Numbered from the stretch's first letter, positions 10,964-24,371 are shown. The stretch: 64,000 nucleotides of DNA from Linanthus parryae (GCA_023055425.1 JALGPY010000002.1:137883927-137947926), one strand, 5' to 3'. Numbers and translations: made by a program. The notes: generated from the letters alone by a model not told the origin.

Positions 10964-12633
10964 ACAGGTCGTAGAGCATAAACGTGGTTTATGTGTTACG
11001 TTTTAGTTGTTTTACACCTTAATTTGATTGTTTATCGCGTAAAAAAAGAAAAATCAAGCATGGGATACAATTTGTCAATAATTAATCATAACAAGATCTA
11101 ATTTTCGCATTGGATGCATGAATTGGTGAGTTTGAGAAATTTTAGGATCGTAGATCTAGGGTTTGGGCATCCTTGGGGAAGAAGGAGTTCTCCCAAAACA
11201 AGGAAACAACCAAACTTGGGCACCAAGCAAGGGAGTTGTTTTGCAAACAACTCCCATAAGGAGGTTCGGCCCCGTAGGGGACCGCCCCCCTTTGCTTGCC
11301 GCCCAAGCTTGGCCGTCCTAGGGGCCGGGCGGCCCTAACCCGCGGCCTAGGCTTGTGGGTTTTGGGCCGGGCCGGCCCTAGGGCCTTGTGGTTCATCTTA
11401 TTGGGCCCGGGCAATTTGATTGTTGGGACCATTAACCGTTTTATCCCTAGAAATCCTAAAATCAATTAAAATTGATCAAGCGCGTTAAAATTGGATTTTA
11501 ACTGTTTATGTGCAAATTGCATGGTGATTGGATATGGCCTTAAGATGTGGTTTTATGTGGATGTTTAATTTTGTGGTTTGGTTTTACGGCCTGCGAGCTG
11601 ATCAATTAATTGTAATAATTAATTAGGGTTTTATGGCCTGCGTGCCATTTTTTTTCTCAACTTGTGAGATTTATTTTATTTAGTATAGAAGTTAGCTAGT
11701 GCTAGATAAAGTAGATTGTTAGCCAAGATTGAAGAAAAAGAAGCCCAAAGTCAAAGAAGCCACAAAAGATGGAGCATGGAGCATGGAGCATTCCACATGA
11801 CTATGAAGGATGGACCAAAAGATCAAGACGCATGGAGATGTGTTTGTTTTAGGGTTCATAGATAATTCCATTGGCTTGGAATTATCTTAGTCTAGAAAAG
11901 GCCATATCCACATCACGTTTAATATCTGTTTTGTGGTTGTTTATTTTATTGTCTTATTATTGTGTGGTTGGTGTATGGATGAAGCATGCAATTAGGATAA
12001 TAAGATAATTAGACAACCCGGATCTATTATTTGGAGTTGTGCCCAAACTCAAATAGATAGATTAGTTGAAATTGATCAACAAAATAATTAAAATTGAATT
12101 TAAAATCCCTCAAAATTCAAATATTGTGTTTTTGCCTTCTCGTTATTTAAACACTCATTATCACCATTATTTATCAAGTTCGTGCGTGCCAAAGCATGGC
12201 GACTTGGTTCATAATGATGGAATGCGATGGCACGTAACAATGTGCAATTGTTTAGATAAGAGGTTGAACACAACTAGGCTATTAAGATGATTAAGAAACC
12301 TAGAGGCAATCAATTGGGATTATCCATATGGATGGATAAATAAGGAGTTATTTGCCCAATTGAACCAAGAGTTGCATATGTGATGCAATTGGAATTGTTC
12401 CTACCTAAAGTAGTCAAATTATGGGTGACTTGCCAAAGCAAGCTCATAAGGAGATGAAAGATGGATCTTGGCCCACTAGAAAATATAATGATATTTTCCG
12501 CATTAATATCTTGAGGGTTATTAATCCGTAGTAAAATAGTGGGAGCTATATTTGATAAACTAGCCATTATTGAATATAGTCAAAAATTCACAAATACTAA
12601 AACTTTCGTATTTTCCTTTTTGTAGAATTCCAA
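10964..12633. other. Angela untranslated leader
   Basis: About 1.67 kb lie between the PBS and the gag ATG. A GC-rich patch at about 11250-11410 (ggccgggc-type repeats) gives chance open frames on both strands. The rest is AT-rich. Long leaders are usual in this family. I see no gene in it. Confidence 0.6.
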
Positions 12634-15600
12634 ATGGCAAACAACTCATCGAGTTCACAACATTCCCTACGATCTGTCCTTGAGAAGGACAAGCTCTCTG
12701 GAACCAACTTTCTTAATTGGTACAGAAACTTGAGAATTGTTCTCAAGCAAGAGAAGAAACTGTACGCAATAGAGGAGCATGTTCCAGAAGGTCCAGAGAA
12801 CCAAACACCTGCTGCCCTAAAGGCGTATCAAAAGCGTGTTGATGACGCTAATGATGCGGCCTGCCTTATGCTATGCACCATGACTTCTGAGCTTCAGAAG
12901 CAACACGAAAACATGAATGCTGTTGATATGATCGAGCATCTGAAACAGCTCTTCCAAGAGCAGGCAAGGGTAGAGAGGTATGAGGTCTCTAAGGCACTGT
13001 TCAAGTGTCATCTGGCAGAAGGGAACCAAGTGGGACCCCATGTACTCCGTATGATTGGGTACTTGGAGAATCTCGCCAGACTAGGGTTCCCGGTCGGCCA
13101 AGAGTTGGCAACCGATCTCGTGTTGCAATCGTTGCCCGAGAGTTATGGACAGTTCATTATGAACTATAACATGAACGAAATCGTGAAACCACTGCCAGAT
13201 TTACTCAATATGTTGAGGACGGCTGAACAGAGCATCAACAAGGGTAAGGGCAAGGCCATTATGATGGTACAGAAAGGAAAGGGAAAAAGGTTTGCCTCTT
13301 CCTCCAAGGGCAAGGGCAAGTTAGTTTCCAAGTCCAAGGAACATGCCCTTAAGCCTGTTGGTGGCATTGCCAAAGGTGTGACTAAAGGTGAGTGTCACTA
13401 CTGCAGTCAGCCTGGACACTGGAGGAGGAACTGCCCAAAATATCTGGAGGACAAGAGGCTTGGAATAGTAATTCCACCACCACCAGGTATTTTTGTTGTA
13501 GATGTCAATTTAACTGTCTCTACATCATGGGTATTAGATACTGGATTTGGATCTCATATTTGTCGAAATATGCAGGATCTAAAGAGAAGTAGAAGATTGG
13601 CTAAAGGAGAGGTAGATCTGCGCGTTGGGAATGGAGCAAAGGTTGCTGCGTTGGCCATAGGCGTGTGCGAGCTATCTCTGCCTTCAGGATTAGTTTTAGA
13701 ATTATATAATTGCTATTTTGTGCCTGCTATGAGCAGAAACATTATTTCTATTTCTTGTTTGGACAAGGATGGTTTTATTATTTCAATAAAGAACAATTAT
13801 TGTTCCTTTTATTTAAATAATATTCACTATTTTAGTGCGCAATTATTTAATGGACTTTATCTCCTTGATCTAAGCAATCCTGTCTACAACATTAATACCA
13901 AGCGGATTAAAATAAATGATTTAAATCCTGCTTATTTATGGCACTGTCGTTTAGGTCACATAAATGAGAAACGTGTATCTAGACTCCATAAGGATGGATT
14001 ACAAGACTCATTTGATTTTGAATCATATGAGACATCTGAGGCTTGTTTATTGGGAAAAATGACAAAGTTCCCTTTCAATAAGAAAGGTGAGAGGACTAGT
14101 GAGCAATTGGCGCTCATACATACCGATGTGTGTGGGCCATTTGCCACGCCTGCCAGGGGTGGTTATGTCTACTTCATTACATTTACTGATGATTACAGTA
14201 GATATGAATTTGTGTACCTTATGAGGGCAAAATCCGAATCCTTTGAAGTGTTCAAAGAATTCAAAAATGAAGTAGAGAAGCAACTTGGAAAAAGTATCAA
14301 GGCTCTATGATCGGATCGTGGAGGAGAATACTTAAGCCAAGAGTTTGACGACTATCTTAGAGAGTGTGGGATCGTGTCCCAACTCACTCCACCCGGAACG
14401 CCACAATGGAATGGCGTGTCCGAGAGGAGGAATCGAACCCTATTGGATATGGTTCAATCTATGATGTGTCAAACCGATCTTCCATTATCATTTTGGGGCT
14501 ACGCTCTATTAAGTGCAGCTTTCACCATTAACCGTGTTCTATCTAAATCAGTCATGAAGACACCAGATGAGATGTGGAGTGGGAGGCGTCCAACACTGTC
14601 GTTCATGAGGATTTGGGCTGCGATGTCTATGTAAAACGTTTACAATCAGACAAGCTAGGGCCGAAATCGGATAAGTGTAAATTTGTGGGGTACCCTAAGG
14701 AAACTAAGGGATACTACTTCTACAATCCAACCGAGAACAAAGTGTTTGTTGCTCGGACCGGCGTGTTTCTAGAAAGAGAGTTTGTCTCTAAAGAAGCAAG
14801 TGGGAGGAATGTAGAACTTGAAGAGGTTCAAGAACCACAAATCGCTGAACCAATTATGGAACATGATCAGGAACCACAAGAAGTTGTGGAGCAACTTGTT
14901 CAGGTAACACAAGAGCTTCGTAGATCTAGTAGAGTGCGCCAGGAACCCGAGAGGTATGGACTTCTCGTGACCGATTCCGGTGACACGATGCTCATAGATG
15001 ATGAGCCTACTACCTATGAGGAGGCCATGAATGGCCCAGACTCTCAGAAGTGTCTAGAAGCCATGAGATCCGAGATGGAATCCATGTATACCAACAAAGT
15101 ATGGACTTTGGTGGAACCACCCGATGGGGCGCGGCCCATAGGGTGCAAGTGGGTCTTCAAGAAGAAGATCGACATGGATGGTAATGTGATTACCTAGAAG
15201 GGCCGATTGGTGGCTAAAGGATTCAGAAAGATTCATGGTATTGACTATGATGAAACCTTTTCACCAGTCGCTATGACCAAATCCATCCAAATTCTACTCG
15301 CAATTGCAGCATACCACGACTATGAGATTTGGCAGATGGATGTCAAAACAGCAATCCTTTATGGGAATCTCCTCGAGGATTTGTATATGATACAGCCGGA
15401 GGGTTTTGAGGATCCAAAGCAAGCCAACAAAGTCTGTAAACTACAACGATCCATTTATGGATTGAAGAAAGCTTCTACGAGTTGGAATCGACGTTTTGAT
15501 TAAGTGGTGAAAGAGTTTGGCTTCATCAGAAACGAAGATCAGTCTTGTGTCTACAAGGAGGTTAGTGGGAGCTCTGTAGCTTTTCTGGTCTTGTATGTGG

Positions 15601-16583
15601 ATGACATACTACTCATTGGAAACGACGTTCCCATGCTTCAATCTGTTAAAGATTGGCTAGGAAGGTGTTTCTCAATGAAGGACTTAGGGGAAGCAGCCTA
15701 TATACTCGGTATAAAGATCTATAGAGATAGATCTAAGAGGTTGCTAGGCCTAAGTCAAAGTACATATATTGACAAGGTGTTGAAACGGTTCAACATGCAA
15801 GATTCCAAGAAAAGATTCTTGCCCATGTCACATGGAAACACTCTTTCGAAGAGTGGTTGTCCTTCCAATGAGATTGAGAAGGAACGCATGAGTAGAATTC
15901 CCTATGCCTCGTCCATAGGATCTATCATGTACGCCATGTTATGTACTAGACCAGATGTGTCATATGCCTTGAGTATGACAAGCAGATACCAATCCAATCC
16001 GGGTGAGAGTCACTGGATTGCAGTCAAGAACATCCTAAAGTACTTGAGAAGAACTAAGGATGCTTTCTTGATATTTGGCGGTGAGGAAGAGTTGCGTGTA
16101 AGGGGTTACACTGATGCAAGCTTCCAAACCGACAGAGATGACTTTAGATCACAGTCGGGATATGTGTTTTGCCTGAATGGAGCAGCGGTGAGCTGGAAAA
16201 GTTCCAAGCAAGAGACGGTAGCTGATTCTACAACAGAGGCTGAGTACATTGCTGCAAATGGCGCAGCAAAGGAAGCTGTTTGGATCAGAAAGTTTGTTTC
16301 TGAACTTGGTGTGGTCCCTAGCATTGCGGATCCAGTTGAGTTGTACTGTGACAACACTGGGGCGATCGCGCAATCAAAGGAACCAAGATCGCATCAGAAA
16401 TCCAAGCACGGGCTCAGGAAGTTTCATCTGATTCGAGATATTATCGATAGAGGAGACGTTCGGATATGCAAGTTTCCTACAAATGAGAATCTGTCAGACC
16501 CGCTTACAAAGCCGCTCACGCAGTGGAAGCATGAAGGGCACACTAGGAGTATGGGCATACGAGATGCGCCAGATTTTATCTAG
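12634..16583 (+). pseudogene. Angela gag-pol polyprotein, four lesions
   Basis: Domains in order: gag from MANNSSSSQHSLRSVLEKDK (residue 1), CCHC knuckle CHYCSQPGHWRRNC (about 254-267), protease WVLDTG (about 298), pre-integrase LWHCRLGH (about 435), integrase with HTDVCGPF (14118), SDRGGEY (14311) and WNGVSERRN (14408), RT with YVDDILLI (15594) and RNase H with YTDASFQTD (16107). The 14308-14310 TGA precedes SDRGG and fits a C-to-T change of CGA. A one-base loss near 14615 shifts the frame; further stops are at 15195-15197 and 15501-15503. The single-polyprotein layout with integrase before RT is the copia order. It would give capsid and enzymes for transposition but cannot now. Confidence 0.93.
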
Positions 16584-16585
16584 TG

Positions 16586-16597
16586 CAAGTGGGAGAC
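16586..16597 (+). promoter_or_regulatory. Angela polypurine tract
   Basis: The purine-rich caagtgggagac lies directly before the 3' LTR and would prime plus-strand DNA synthesis. Confidence 0.8.
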
Positions 16598-18028
16598 TGT
16601 TGGAATAGATGCCCTAGAGGCAATCTAGTTTAGTATGAATTTATTTGTGGCTAGAAATTCATTTATTATTTATTGGATATTTAAAATAATGAAGTCCTTA
16701 GATTTACAATTGTGTTGTTTATCTTAAATATCCCTAGTCCAGTATAATGATTAATGAGACAATAATCTATAGACTAGTATGGGGTTGGATTGATATGGAG
16801 ATATCACGATCCAACACATAGGTGTGCATTAGGGAATGTTGCACTGGATTGACCCATCTCCGAGAAGGCTACATACACGTTATGTTGAGTCACAAGCGCT
16901 TCTCGCGGTGCAATGGTATTGTCATCCTTAGACTTGAAGTCACTAGATATTCTAGTTGTGGATTATTGTGATTTTGGTAGCGTTAAACGCTACACCGTAA
17001 CTGGGTAGTTATAAAGGCGTGTACTGGATACAATAAGAGGCAAGCTTAGAGATCGTAGTGGACGTAGATAGAATTTTTCCCTCCCACATAACGGGAGCAG
17101 ATATCCTAGGCAACTCGAGGGATAGTGCTTATAGAATGTCTGGCCAGACTCAAATAAATCAATATGGGATATTGATGTTATTTGCACGAATAAGGCTATT
17201 CCCATGGATCGAGAAACTTTGGATTGGATATACGAGTGTGACTTGTATGTCTCGTGTCCAATCCGGATATAGAGACAAAGGGATGAGACAATTACTTGTA
17301 CAAAGGTTGTCAAGATGACTATTCTATTAGTTGGCTAGAATGGATGTTTTGCTAGAAACCGCTCCATATTAGCAAATAGTTGCTACCAACTAGATAGAAC
17401 CTATGGGGTCACACGCTATATAGAGTTGAACTAGATTTGGGAATTAATTAATTGGATTAATTAATTAGAAGGATCACTTTGCAAAACCTTGCAAACTTAG
17501 TAGGGACTAATATACAAGGAAGGGACTAAATTGAATTCTAGTAGGACTAGAATAAGTCCTTTAGGTAGTTGGCAAGGAGTTGTTGGACTATATAAAGGAC
17601 CTTCCTTCCTTCCTTCCCACATGACTTATGCTCATTATTGAACATAACAAAGAGTGGGAGAGAACAAAAGGAGAGAGAGCAAGCAACAAGAGGAGCCGAC
17701 CGCCCCTCTTGCCGCCGCCCATCCCGTCGGCCACAAGGAGGCCGAGAGCCCTCCTTTGGGTCTCGTTTTGCATGATTCTTCTTCCTCTTCCTCTTCCGGG
17801 CTAGCATCAAGGACTTGGGAGATTCTAGGATCAACTCTAGGCGTGGATCAACCATAGAGAACGTGACACAATTCGCGTTTGAAGTCATCAAAGGAGAACC
17901 CTAAGGTGTGTTATTGATTTCTTACCCTTACCATCGTTATGTCTCTTGACTTGTGATCCTTGGAGGGTTTTGCATGGTTTTATGATTGTTTGTGATTCCG
18001 TTGCGCATCCATGAATCGAAACCCTACA
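16598..18028 (+). repeat. Angela 3' LTR
   Basis: The same length as the 5' LTR (1431 bp) with about 32 substitutions by eye and no indel that I noticed. It ends CCCTACA and is followed by the TSD copy tcagg and the antisense Tat exon. Confidence 0.93.
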
Positions 18029-19616
18029 TCAGGGGGCTGACCTCTTTGTTCCAGCACGTCCTCATCAGCATCACCTGCAATACAAGATAGGAAAATGTTG
18101 AGGTAACTTGTATCATACAGTGTTCTATTATTTTGATAGATCAAGAGCAAGCACCTCCACACTTAGGTGGGATTGCAGCACCTTCATCATATGCTAAAGA
18201 CGCAACACCATATCCTACTAGGGTATCTTCATTAAGCACATCTTTAAGGTGGGCGTGACCTGGGGTGTGAAGAAACTTGTTACCATGATGATTGGGTTAC
18301 TAAGCCTAGTTTACAAACCTTGCTTGAATGATTACCTGAGGGTTCACCACACTTGCCTACTAGCCATCGGCGAATATCAGCTTTTGTCAAGCCATGCTTT
18401 AACGCACCAGTAATCACTTCTTGGTAAGTCACAGCAAGGTTAAAAATCTCACCTTGTTTGCCACCTGTGATCTCCTCAAAGTCCGCTTGAGCTTGCCCCA
18501 AAGCAGCCGCATCTAAATCATCAGCTTGCTGCACCAAGTCATCAACATGTTGTTCTTCCAAACTTCTCCTATTTATGAGCTCGATCTCATCTTCTTCTCG
18601 CTTCCTCCTTCTCTCTGCAGCTTCCGCAGCTGTTCTTTCAGACTCAGCAAGGATGTCTTCATCTATGGCTTCGCTGGGAACGCCAGAGTGAGAACCCTTG
18701 GTTTTCTTCTGTTTCTTGGCCAGGAGGCCGCTGATGGTTTCTGTGTTATCATCTGCGAAAGAACAAACTGTTCAACAAATATTGCAAGAGCTAAGTACTA
18801 AGAAGATAAGTTTGTTTGAGATACCTTCTGAATCTTCTTCTTGTATCTTACCTCTTTCTTCTTCTCTTTCGCTTTCGCCTCTTTCTTCTTCATCATCTCT
18901 TCCCCTTACTTCTCTTTCCTCGACTTCCTCTTCCTCCTCTTCCTGACCAAAAGGAATGAAGGACTCAACTGCGAGTTCTTTCCGCACTTTGCTTGGCATG
19001 CGACCTTTGCCTTTGTCCATAGAAGCAAGAGACTTCGCAGGAGATGAAGTCGGGGCACTCCTAGGAGGAGAAGAGATTGTAATACCCTTTTGTTTTTGTC
19101 TCTTGGCCCTCGGGGCAACATCTGCTAGAGGAGACGGAGCATTCGTGGGAGGAGACAGAGCCGGGGTGTTGTCTATCAACGAGTCAGCGAATGCATCCAT
19201 TACCTCGCGAATTCGAGCCTCTACTGAGGGAGCCATTCCCATTGTTAACAAAATTTTATCGCCCTGCCTTCTCGCGGTAACGATAGTGTTGACCAGCGAT
19301 TTGGAGCGCTTTACAGATGCGAACCTCCTCAGATAGCACTAAAATAGAAGAGGGGGAATAAGTTTCAATGCATCAAAGGAAAGAGATTTAACATGCACAA
19401 AGGAAATTGTTTACCTTGGCAAAACCTTCGCTGTATTTGATAACATGCGAAGCACCATCCCTAAATGCGGTCATCTTCTCCTCAAGAATGGTGGATGGGC
19501 ACAAGTGATTGTCAAGATCCAGCAAGGAGTAGCAGCCATACTGGGAGTCATCCAAGCTGCAGTTAGGACGGAATGGGAAGGAATTTCTCTTGATTATAGG
19601 AGCTCTGCTGGGCTGA
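18029..19616 (-). pseudogene. Middle exons of the antisense gene: acidic, low-complexity linker
   Basis: The exon end 19616-19415 closes with EGFAK at a GT donor. Exon 19338-18825 encodes a Pro/Ser-rich segment with AKRQKQK and DKGKGRMPSK basic patches, then a Glu/Arg-rich run (GQEEEEEEVEEREVRG). Exon 18752-18336 begins DDNTETISGLLAKKQKKTKG and contains AAEAAERRRKREEDEIEL, probably helical. Exons 18259-18155 and 18074-18029 are small. Introns here are about 70-80 bases long, short for plants but bounded by GT and AG. There is no stop in the chosen frame. The Angela element interrupts the last exon at 18028. Confidence 0.65.
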
Positions 19617-21076
19617 TGATAAGGAGTTATATTATTCCTTATTTTTTGCTATGTTTTGCGTGCTTATCATGGAGAATTTTATCGTCTTTGAGCGTTTTAT
19701 GCTAAAATTGTGAAATTTGAGTTTTTGAGCGTTCATCGTTAAATCCGGGCGTTTCTTGTATATTTTGTTGCTTTTATTGTGATATGATCGCGGGTTTGTG
19801 TTTCGTGTTGTGGTTGGAAGGAAATAGGTCGCGAGGATCAAAGGTGGTGAAGAAACGAGCTTCGGAACTAAAGAAAGCAGGGAAAACTCAAGGAAAAGAG
19901 CCAGAAAAAAGCTAAGGCAGATTCTCTTCGCACGAAGAGAAAAGTTCTTCGCACGAAGAGAATACTTAGCCAAATTTTCAAATGTCTTCGTGTGGTATGA
20001 TGCTGTCTCAAAGTGGGAAGACTTTTGCGAGAAGAGTTCAGACAGAGTGAAGATTCTCTTTGCACGAAGAGAAAAGTTCTTCGCACGAAGAGAATGCCCA
20101 GAATGTTAAATTCGTCCGGGGTATTTATGCAATTATCAGAAACTTTGTAATAACATTATGGAAACGTATTTAAGTGTTCTAGGTCGACTATTTCAGTAAT
20201 TATTCAAGTTAGAAACATCTTTTGGAGATCAAGAAGCTATTGGGAGAGCTTAGGAGCTTTGGATCATCCGTTTGGATTCTCAATTCTTCTCTTTTCTTAG
20301 TTTTTAATGTTAAAACTCATGAAACTCGTTGTTTTGAGTATGGATCGTAGCAGCTAAACGTTATTTGCTGGGAATTCTCGTTTGGTGTAGCTAGGGTTTG
20401 ATCTAAATATCATGTTTTGATGATTGTGATTCATGTTTAGCTTAATCTCACGTAATCTTTCATTGTTATGGATTATTTACGTTTGTAATCACATTATCTT
20501 TGCGAGTAGCTAGCGTAGAGATAAACTTAATTAGTTTTCACGTGGTAACTCCGTGAGAATTAGTCGGTAAATTGAATAATCCACCTAGTCGAATCAATGT
20601 TTGGTAACTCGACATCGTTAACTAGGATCGTTAAAGTAGAATTATGGTTTTAATGCATGCTTAAAGCTAAAATAAATTTGGTAACTCGGTTTGCTTTGGT
20701 TTTAAGTATAGTGAACTTGCTTGGTAACTCGGTAAGTTAAATATTGCTTGATTAATAGTAAAATATACGTGGTTGTTTTACGAATCAAAACATAAGTTTA
20801 GATCAACCTAGTGAACCTAGAGAATACCCGGTATTTTTCCCTTATATTACAAAAACCATAAAATTCATTCTTTATTAATCGTGAACTACTTCACTCGGTT
20901 AATTGAGAATATTGCGTTTTTATTTTAGTAGAATTAGAACAAAACACAACTTGCAACGTGCCCACATAAGGTTTAGAATAATAATTAGTTTAAACAAAGT
21001 CCCTTGGGTTCGATAGCCCGGATTTCCGGGTTATTACTACACACGACAGCTGTACACTTGCAGTTGGAGCGTGTCA
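19617..21076 (+). repeat. Athila-type 5' LTR with hairpin array
   Basis: It starts TGATAAGGAG; relative to the 3' LTR it lacks the 9 bases ctccatttt after tgataa. U3 carries paired hairpins (19922-19941, 19945-19962, then 20054-20073, 20077-20094) with a central stem gtcttc/gaagac (19984-20022). A TATTTAAG box lies at 20167-20174. It ends GCGTGTCA. Confidence 0.92.
20167..20174 (+). promoter_or_regulatory. TATTTAAG promoter box in Athila LTR
   Basis: This TATA-like box lies 73 bases after the last U3 hairpin. The same spacing pattern occurs in the solo LTR at 24372-25967 and in the LTR-like module near 26500-26800. Confidence 0.55.
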
Positions 21077-21082
21077 AGTTTT

Positions 21083-21100
21083 TGGCGCTGTTGCCGGGGA
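21083..21100 (+). promoter_or_regulatory. Athila primer binding site (tRNA-Asp type)
   Basis: The sequence tggcgctgttgccgggga starts six bases after the LTR. It matches the tRNA-Asp-type PBS of Athila elements with one difference from the common tggcgccgtt form. Confidence 0.8.
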
Positions 21101-21213
21101 CTTCGGCTAAATTAGTTATAATTCCTAGACTTAGGGATTTTAATTTATTGTTTATATCCGTTACTCACCTACGTTTTGCGTGTTTTGTGATTTCAGGTTG
21201 ATTTACACGGTGC

Positions 21214-23003
21214 ATGACCCGTTCTAGAGACGAGCCTTTGTATCCAACGTTTGAAAACCCGGAATCCTTATTGAAGGCACAGCGTAGAGACAAGAGGAAT
21301 TCAAGATCAGTCACCATGGATGAAGAAACGAGAGCTGAGTTTGAGAGAATCCGCAAAAGTGTGCAAGATGCGGAAGCAGCTAGAGCAGCTGCTGTAGAGG
21401 AGGCTGCAAACAGAGCCGCAGAATCTGAGCAACTTAGGGCTCAAATGGCTGAGATGCAGGCGATGATTGATCGCATGAACCCACCAAATCCACAACAACT
21501 TCCTGGTGCGGAAGTAGTTGGCAGAAATAACGGTGGCAATGGGAAAAATGGGGGCAATAACGGTCGGAATGCGGTAGAGCAAGTCAAAAATGCTGAGGAG
21601 GATGAGCGTCCTTTGGTGGACTACTTCAGGACTACACCGGAGGGATATCAACCCACCATTGTCAGACCTCATATTAATGTCGCACATTTCGAGATACGCC
21701 AGCCGTTGATAAACATGGTACGAGATGAGTGTCTGTTTACTGGAGCTGCAGGTGATGATCCACACGAGCACTTGCTCAATTTCGAGCAAATTACCTCCAC
21801 TATATATGATCAGAGAGTTCCACTCGAGACAATAAAGCTCATGCTTTTTCCTTTCACCTTATCGGGAAAAGAAAAGATGTGGCTTATGGAGATTCCAGCA
21901 GGTTGTATCAGTACATGGGCAGAATGTTGCCAGGAGTTTCTGAGGAAATATCTTCCACCATCCAAGGTTGCACAGATAATGGCTGACATCACAAAGTTCA
22001 CTCAGCAAGAAGATGATTCTTTGGGAGACACATGGAGGAAATTCAACCAGCTTCTTCGCAGATGTCCTACTCATGGGGAGCCATCGTACAAACTGTTACA
22101 CTATTTCTATAATGGCTTAGACAAGGAGACAGCAAATGAGCTGGACATGATGGCTCAAGGAAACTTCATGGTTTTAGGAATACAGAGATGTCGGGATCTG
22201 CTGGACAATGTGGCAAAACGTGAGTCTACGAGGTCCGAGACTCGTAGAAATTCAAAATCTGATGGGACACTGGTAAACTTAAGAGAGAGTGCTGAATATG
22301 AAAGGCTTATTACACGCAATCCTATTTTCTTAGAACGAGTTGTGGGAATAGGCATTATTAGTGGTGAGGAAGCAATAAATTGGGGTTTATCGGGACCAAT
22401 GCTCCGTGCTTCCGGAATCCAATGGAGATTGAGTCCATGTTGGAACAGAAACTTGAACGTTAGATGGCAGTGATGACTTCGGCTTTCAGTTATTTGAATC
22501 CATCGACACAAGTGAAGTCAGTGGGAGAGATGGTAGCAGATGCAAATCAGGGATATGGGGATGGTATTGAAGACGTGAACTACATGGGTCAACTAAGAAA
22601 GCAGCAATGGCCAAACACCTATCATCCCAACAACCGCAATCACCCCAGCTTCAGTTATGCCAATCCGAATAATGGACTATATGCGCCAGGTCAAAGGCCA
22701 AATGTTCCTTATCAAGCTCAAAGACAGGCTCCACCTCCACCCTTAGAAGAACGGGAGACAAATGCTTTATTGAGAAAGTTACTAGCTAATCAAGACAGGA
22801 TGGAGAGCACGATTGTCTCAATGCAAGCAACAATAAAGAGCCACGAGACTCAGATTGGGCAGATTGCCAATCAGAATGCTAAATTTCCGCCAGGTATGCT
22901 TCCTTCCAATACCATTCTTCCTACTGAGCAGCTCAAAGCTATTACTACTCCCAGTGGTGTGACTACTCAGGATCCTCAATATCCTAGCCATGCGAGAGCC
23001 TAA
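21214..23003 (+). pseudogene. Athila-type gag, frameshifted
   Basis: The ATG at 21214 begins [20 protein letters not shown]. Residues about 43-90 are Ala/Glu-rich and likely coiled coil. The retrotransposon gag core follows ([39 protein letters not shown]). Near 22464 the frame changes by one and continues through MVADANQGYGDGIEDVNYMG to a TAA at 23001-23003. After that stop the same frame resumes into the protease. Gag would assemble the particle. Two lesions are enough to block a full product. Confidence 0.85.
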
Positions 23004-23957
23004 GATACAAAAGCTACAGAGAAGGAATTGGGTGAAGAGTTGCCCAAGGCCGTGAGTCCCCAATCAAAGGACACGGTTGAGAAGAAAGAAGAATCCAAGA
23101 TCACTCCCGATCCGGCTACTTATGAGCCACGAATTCCATATCCGGCAGCGATAAAGAGGAATGATGAGGAACACTTTGGGAGATTTATGGATATATTCAA
23201 ACAATTGAATATCAACATTCCTCTTGTAGAAGCACTTGCTCAGATGACCAGGTACAAGAAGTTCTTGAAGGAAATTCTATGGGGGAAGAAGAGCATAGAA
23301 CCCTATGCCACGGTAAAGCTAACAGAGACGTGTAGCACTGTCATACAAAGAGACATTCCCAAGATGAGAGATCCAGGCAGTGTCATCTTAGGCTGCACTC
23401 TTGGGGGTGGATATCATACACATGGCCTCTGTGATTTGGGCGCGAGTATTAATCTCATGCCATTGTCTCTATTTGAGAGATTGGGTATTGGTGCGCCAAC
23501 CCCTGTGAAGATGGGTCTGCAACTGGCAGACAATTCTATAGTTACGGTAAATGGGGTGATTGAGAACTTTCTCGTCAAAGTGGGTGCATTTGTATTTCCA
23601 GCTGACTTTGTGATAGTGGATATCAAGGAAGATCCCGATGTTTCACTCATCTTTGGAAGACCGTTGCTGAAAACAATGCGCGCAAATGTGGATCTAGAGA
23701 CAGAGGAGTTGACTATCAAGGCTCTAGACTCATCACTCGTGTTCAAGGAATTTGTTCCGAGCAAGGGGAAGAATAAATTGGCCATGATCAAGTTTAGAGA
23801 AGATCGTGTGGATCCGAATCTTGGGTTGCCTACCGTTTTGCAACCCGATCCACCCGAATCACAGAAGAAGCCAAATGTGGTGAGTGCACGTGATGTGGTG
23901 CAGAAAATCAATAGAAAGAAATCGAAGGAGGAGGCACGTCGTGCCAGACCTCCTTAA
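23004..23957 (+). pseudogene. Athila-type gag end plus protease, terminates the coding region
   Basis: The text PYPAAIKRNDEEHFGRFMDI (about 23134) and KLTETCSTVIQRDIPKMRDP (about 23316) is the conserved Athila segment before the protease. The active site appears as CDLGASINLMPLSLFERLGI (23430), with D-L-G-A where many Athila copies also deviate from D-S/T-G. LIFGRPLLKT (about 23650) is the C-terminal protease block. The frame closes with KEEARRARPP and TAA at 23955-23957. No RT follows. The post-pol motif gttgggaggcaacccaac comes only about 50 bases later, so pol appears to have been cleanly lost. Confidence 0.85.
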
Positions 23958-24371
23958 CATCCTATGAGGTAACTGGGTCGGGCCGGCGACCTTAAATTAC
24001 AAAGCGCTTGTTGGGAGGCAACCCAACCTATTTATTGCTGTAGTGTAGATTTTAATACTGTTTTGTAAATTTTCATTCTGTTTGATTTACTTGAGAGGTG
24101 CGAGAGAGTGTATTTAATATTTTCAATGAGTATGTGCAGGATTCCGAGGTAAAAGGCCTATTTCGGATCCCCCGTCTTGATGCGCGCGTACGAAACAGAG
24201 TGAAAATTGAAGAATTGCAGACCAAAACGCGTATCGGGATTCGAAGTGAAGGAATTGGAGATAGAAGCCATTCCTGTGCTTATTCAACACACACACCTGG
24301 GGAAGATCATGTTCCCGGACTCCCCGTCTTGATATACGCAAGGATTTGATTGATGAACGGAGAAAGCTAGC
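23958..24371. other. Athila post-pol region
   Basis: It contains aaagcgcttgttgggaggca near 24000, a motif usual downstream of the Athila polyprotein. Frames here are short and unconvincing. It ends at the TSD ctagc (24367-24371) of the reverse solo LTR. Confidence 0.55.

Larger units (their letters stand above)
9519..18028 (+). mobile_element. Angela-type Ty1/copia retrotransposon, 8510 bp, nested in the antisense Tat gene
   Basis: Two LTRs of 1431 bp each (9519-10949 and 16598-18028) flank an internal region with PBS, gag-pol and polypurine tract. The LTR start TGTTGGAATA...CCCTAGAGGCAAT is typical of the Angela/BARE group (established knowledge). The flanks gcagg (9514-9518) and tcagg (18029-18033) are a 5-bp TSD with one mismatch. 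By eye the LTRs differ at about 32 positions, roughly 2%, so the insertion is fairly recent. The element reads on the plus strand, opposite to the gene it interrupts. Stops and a frameshift in pol make it non-coding now. Confidence 0.95.

Noticed and set aside
11114..11465. GC-rich frames on both strands in the Angela leader
   Set aside because: The position between PBS and gag, low-complexity residues and no homology that I recognise indicate noncoding leader.
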